The position numbers and the translations under genes are program-made. 8,176 nucleotides of DNA from Flavimaricola sp. (GTDB lineage: Bacteria > Pseudomonadota > Alphaproteobacteria > Rhodobacterales > Rhodobacteraceae), in assembly GCA_023300365.1 (NCBI GenBank), contig JALZWD010000366.1, positions 1 through 8,176 of the forward strand, in the 5' to 3' direction. Shown here piece after piece: positions 5,963 through 8,176 of this stretch (the stretch's first letter is position 1; each line of letters starts with the position of its first letter). The notes under the pieces were generated by a model, which saw only the letters and a list, made by a program, of their open reading frames with translations, was not told the origin of the DNA and searched no databases.

Positions 5963-6699
5963 TGTTTGATTTGACGGGTAAAAATGCGCTGGTGACGGGG
6001 GCGTCGGGTGGCATTGGTGGATCAATTGCCAAGGCGTTGCATGGGGCCGGGGCGACGGTGTCGCTGAGCGGGACGCGGGTTGAGCCGCTTGAGGCATTGG
6101 CCGCCGAATTGGGCAGCCGTGCGCATGTGTTGCCCTGTAACCTGAGCGATGCGGAGGCGGTTGATGCGCTGCCCAAGCAGGCCGTGGAGGCGATGGGGTC
6201 GTGTGATGTTTTGGTGAACAACGCGGGGATCACGCGCGATCAGATTTTTATGCGGATGTCGGATGAGGAATGGTCGTCTGTTCTTGAGGTGAACCTCACA
6301 TCCACCATGCGTCTGTGTAAGGGCGTGGTGCGGGGGATGATGAAGTCTCGTTGGGGGCGGATTGTTAACATTTCCTCAATTGTTGGGGCCACGGGCAATC
6401 CGGGGCAGGCGAATTATGCCGCCGCCAAGGCCGGAATGGTGGGGATGTCAAAATCCATTGCCTATGAGGTGGCGAGCCGTGGGATTACGGTGAATTGCGT
6501 CGCACCGGGGTTTATCACCACGCCGATGACCGAGAAGCTGACCGATGATCAGAAGGGCGCGATCATGGGGCAGATCCCCGCCGGCCGCATGGGCGAGGCG
6601 GATGAGATTGGCGCGGCTGTGCTGTATCTGGCCAGCCCTGAGGCCGCGTATACGACAGGCACGACGCTGCATGTGAATGGCGGGATGGCGATGCTTTGA
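5962..6699 (+). CDS. fabG: 3-oxoacyl-[ACP] reductase
   Basis: FabG is the NADPH-dependent reductase that converts 3-ketoacyl-ACP to 3-hydroxyacyl-ACP in each elongation cycle. The 245-residue product is a classic short-chain dehydrogenase/reductase: the Rossmann glycine motif TGASGGIG (12-19), NNAG (86-89), Asn111, the catalytic Ser139, Tyr152 and Lys156 (NYAAAK), and PGFITTPM (182-189). It ends in the usual VNGGMAML. The start at 5962 is supported by AGGAG 7 nt upstream and the 1-nt overlap with fabD. The frame is open much further upstream, inside fabD, but that part is a shadow. The stop codon overlaps the TTG start of the next gene. Position next to fabD and acpP supports FabG rather than another short-chain reductase. 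Confidence 0.97.
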   Translation: MFDLTGKNALVTGASGGIGGSIAKALHGAGATVSLSGTRVEPLEALAAELGSRAHVLPCNLSDAEAVDALPKQAVEAMGSCDVLVNNAGITRDQIFMRMSDEEWSSVLEVNLTSTMRLCKGVVRGMMKSRWGRIVNISSIVGATGNPGQANYAAAKAGMVGMSKSIAYEVASRGITVNCVAPGFITTPMTEKLTDDQKGAIMGQIPAGRMGEADEIGAAVLYLASPEAAYTTGTTLHVNGGMAML

Positions 6700-7604
6700 G
6701 CCAATCTTGGCAGCTAAAGCTTTATAAAGGGCTGGGTCGGGTTTTTCTGAAACCGGGCTTGGCTTATGCGCGGCCACAGTGGTTGGCGCGGAAGATGTTC
6801 GACTTGAATGCGCGTGTGAGCCACGAGCGGCCGCGTGGATTGATGGCGGAACCTGCGATTGTGGGTGGGGTTTCGGGCCGTTGGATTGAGATCCGTGGCC
6901 AAGAGCGGCGTGGTGTGATGCTTTATATTCACGGCGGGGCGTTTGTGATTGGCTCGGTCCGGTCGCATCGCACGTTGGTGGCGCGGCTTGCGCAGGCCAG
7001 TGGGTTGCGGGCGTTTTCGATTGGGTATCGTTTGGCACCCGAGCATCCGTTTCCGGCGGCTGTGGAGGATGCGCTTGCTGCGTACCGTGGGCTTTTGGCG
7101 GATGGCCATGCGCCCGAACAGATAGCGATTTGCGGGGATAGTGCGGGCGGGTCGATTGCTTTGGCGTTGCTGCATGCGATTGGCGAGGAAGGTTTGCCGA
7201 TGGCGGGGGCCGCGGCGGTGATGTCGCCTGTGACGGATTTGACATTGCAGAGCCCGTCGTTGCTTGGGAATGAAAAGAAAGACCCGCTGATCCCGCGCCG
7301 TTGGGCGTTGCGCGGTGTTGCGGATTATGTGGCGGGGGCGGATGTGACGCAGCCGCGTTTGTCGCCGATATTTGGAGACTTCGCAGGCTGTTGTCCTGTG
7401 TTGTTTCAGGTGGGGGATGAGGAAATGCTGCGCGATGACAGCGTGCGGATGGCACAGGTGATGCGCCAGCAGGGGGTGGATGTGACGCTGAATGTTTGGC
7501 CCGATGTGCCGCATGTTTGGCATTTGATGTCGCGCTGGATTCCCGAAGCGGACGCCGGAATTGCCGAGCTTGGCGGGTTTTTACGTTCAAAAATAGAAGG
7601 TTAA
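6696..7604 (+). CDS. Alpha/beta hydrolase, family IV (HSL-type) carboxylesterase
   Basis: This family hydrolyses small carboxylic esters or lactones; the real substrate is unknown. The 302-residue product has the oxyanion-hole motif HGGAF (79-83), YRLAPEHPFPAA (111-122), the nucleophile elbow GDSAGG (147-152) with Ser149, and a likely catalytic His273 in DVPHVWH. The acid seems to lie in VGDEEMLRDD (239-248). The residue aligned with the usual Asp of DPLRD is Glu243, so the triad may use Glu, though Asp241 is close. Translation starts at a TTG that shares TTGA with the fabG stop. There is no strong ribosome-binding site, so expression may depend on coupling to fabG. It has no signal peptide and is probably cytosolic. 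Its place between fabG and acpP suggests a link to acyl metabolism, but this is inference. Confidence 0.92.
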   Translation: MSQSWQLKLYKGLGRVFLKPGLAYARPQWLARKMFDLNARVSHERPRGLMAEPAIVGGVSGRWIEIRGQERRGVMLYIHGGAFVIGSVRSHRTLVARLAQASGLRAFSIGYRLAPEHPFPAAVEDALAAYRGLLADGHAPEQIAICGDSAGGSIALALLHAIGEEGLPMAGAAAVMSPVTDLTLQSPSLLGNEKKDPLIPRRWALRGVADYVAGADVTQPRLSPIFGDFAGCCPVLFQVGDEEMLRDDSVRMAQVMRQQGVDVTLNVWPDVPHVWHLMSRWIPEADAGIAELGGFLRSKIEG

Positions 7605-7654
7605 TCGGGGGTTATTGGACCGTTCGGGCAGAAGAATACCTTGGCGGAAAGCGT

Positions 7655-7682
7655 TTGCCACGGGCGTAATCTCTGGTATAGG
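7655..7682 (+). promoter_or_regulatory. Candidate acpP promoter
   Basis: TTGCCA (7655-7660), a 16-nt spacer and TATAGG (7677-7682) resemble the sigma-70 consensus (five of six and four of six bases). Transcription would start near 7690 and leave a leader of about 120 nt. A 205-nt gap between the hydrolase and acpP supports a separate promoter for this abundant protein. A TTGACG at about 7696-7701 is an alternative -35, but I see no good -10 at the right distance. Confidence 0.45.
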
Positions 7683-7752
7683 CCTGCAAGAAATTGACGT
7701 GCGCCATTGTTTTAGATGCATGTCGTGCCCATGTTACGGGCCAGACATAATC

Positions 7753-7787
7753 CGCCCCTCGGGGCAAACCAAACGGGTATATGCCCG
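7753..7787 (+). promoter_or_regulatory. Competing short hairpins in the acpP leader
   Basis: GCCCCTCGGGGC (7754-7765) can fold on itself, and CGGG/CCCG around 7774-7787 forms a second small hairpin. GGGCA of the first can instead pair with TGCCC of the second, so the two states exclude each other. The pair lies 22 nt before the acpP start codon. A regulatory role is speculative. Confidence 0.3.
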
Positions 7788-7809
7788 CTACTGAATGTGA
7801 GGACCAAAC

Positions 7810-8043
7810 ATGAGCGACGTTGCAGATCGTGTACGCAAGATCGTTGTAGAGCACCTTGGTGTAGAAGAAGACAAGGTTGTTGATAACGCCTCGTTTATCG
7901 ATGATTTGGGCGCAGACAGCCTTGATACCGTCGAGTTGGTTATGGCGTTTGAAGAAGAGTTTGGCATCGAAATCCCAGACGACGCAGCCGAGACAATTCA
8001 GACATTCGGTGATGCGACCAAATTTATCGGCACCGCGACCTAA
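7810..8043 (+). CDS. acpP: Acyl carrier protein
   Basis: AcpP carries the growing acyl chain on a 4'-phosphopantetheine arm in type II fatty acid synthesis and also feeds phospholipid and lipid A synthesis. The 77-residue acidic product has the usual length and the invariant [10 protein letters not shown] motif at 34-43, with the modified Ser37. Helix 2 (about 37-50) is rich in Glu, as expected for docking basic patches on partner enzymes such as FabD and FabG. The C-terminal TFGDATKFI matches the last helix. GAGG lies about 8 nt before the ATG. Base use is less G-rich than in fabD and fabG, as is common for very highly expressed genes. The gene ends 28 nt before a strong terminator stem. Confidence 0.98.
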   Translation: MSDVADRVRKIVVEHLGVEEDKVVDNASFIDDLGADSLDTVELVMAFEEEFGIEIPDDAAETIQTFGDATKFIGTAT

Positions 8044-8071
8044 ACGCGTTTTTGTCGGTAAGAGTTTTTTA

Positions 8072-8103
8072 AAAAGGGCGGTGCTGATGGGCGCCGCCCT
8101 TTT
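8072..8103. terminator. Rho-independent terminator after acpP, probably bidirectional
   Basis: A 13-bp stem (AAAAGGGCGGTGC pairing with GCGCCGCCCTTTT, one wobble) closes a 6-nt loop. The plus-strand T run is only four bases, while the minus strand reads TTTTT after the GC stem. This symmetrical form suits two convergent genes, and a gene end is suspected on the minus strand at 8128. Confidence 0.82.
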
Positions 8104-8127
8104 GACGTTTAGCGGCCCGGCCTGTCG

Positions 8128-8176
8128 TTAGGTGGCGGCGGGTTTTGGCGCGGGTTTGCGCGGCGGGCGGATGATG
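8128..8176 (-). CDS. Possible 3' end of a minus-strand gene (partial)
   Basis: On the minus strand the frame is open from the window edge to a TAA at 8130-8128 and encodes IIRPPRKPAPKPAAT at its end. A Lys/Pro/Ala-rich basic tail is a common protein ending, and the terminator at 8072-8103 is placed as expected for a convergent gene. With only 15 codons the product cannot be named and the call may be wrong. The next plus-strand gene could instead begin beyond the window. Confidence 0.35.
   Translation of the reverse strand, partial: IIRPPRKPAPKPAAT

Noticed and set aside
6448..7590. 380-codon minus-strand open frame opposite fabG and the esterase
   Set aside because: It is a low-complexity Pro/His/Ala/Ser-rich translation antisense to two genes with intact catalytic motifs, with no ribosome-binding site and no recognisable domain.
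1..8176. A wholly new defence, mobile or biosynthetic system
   Set aside because: All large reading frames belong to housekeeping or widespread families, and there are no transposase, integrase, phage, nuclease or array-like repeats.

Overview
The window looks like ordinary core chromosome of an alphaproteobacterium, most likely the Roseobacter/Rhodobacteraceae group. The evidence is moderately high GC, an rpsF-rpsR-rplI operon whose L9 carries a long acidic C-terminal tail, a CTTGCA-N17-CTATAC promoter of the alphaproteobacterial housekeeping type, and the protein sequences of FabD, FabG and AcpP. No phage, insertion sequence, CRISPR array, toxin-antitoxin or defence genes are visible. No wholly new system is evident, and the unusual points are modest.

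Layout. Positions 1-408 (+): the end of a small three-helix membrane protein of unknown function, possibly starting before the window. A strong terminator at 451-478 separates it from the convergent ribosomal-protein operon rpsF-rpsR-rplI (minus strand, read from 1764 down to 502), with a promoter near 1877-1905 and a leader of about 105 nt. Positions 2079-2729 (+): an unrecognised two-helix membrane protein with its own terminator. Positions 2941-3516 (+): a secreted YceI-family protein. It converges on a minus-strand gene (3687-4883) encoding a cytochrome b561 domain fused to a second, divergent YceI domain, and the two share a bidirectional terminator at 3642-3681. Positions 5027-7604 (+): fabD, fabG and a family IV (HSL-type) alpha/beta hydrolase, joined by stop/start overlaps. 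After a 205-nt gap with a candidate promoter comes acpP (7810-8043) and another bidirectional terminator. The last 49 bases may hold the 3' end of a minus-strand gene.

How the genes work together. S6, S18 and L9 are ribosomal proteins, and S6 and S18 bind the 30S platform as a pair. FabD loads malonyl groups onto the acyl carrier protein AcpP, and FabG reduces the 3-ketoacyl-ACP made during chain elongation. A carboxylesterase-like hydrolase translationally coupled to fabG and placed before acpP is an uncommon insertion in this cluster. The soluble YceI and the membrane b561-YceI fusion probably act in one periplasmic process, possibly involving an isoprenoid or quinone-like ligand, but this is inferred from family knowledge and position.
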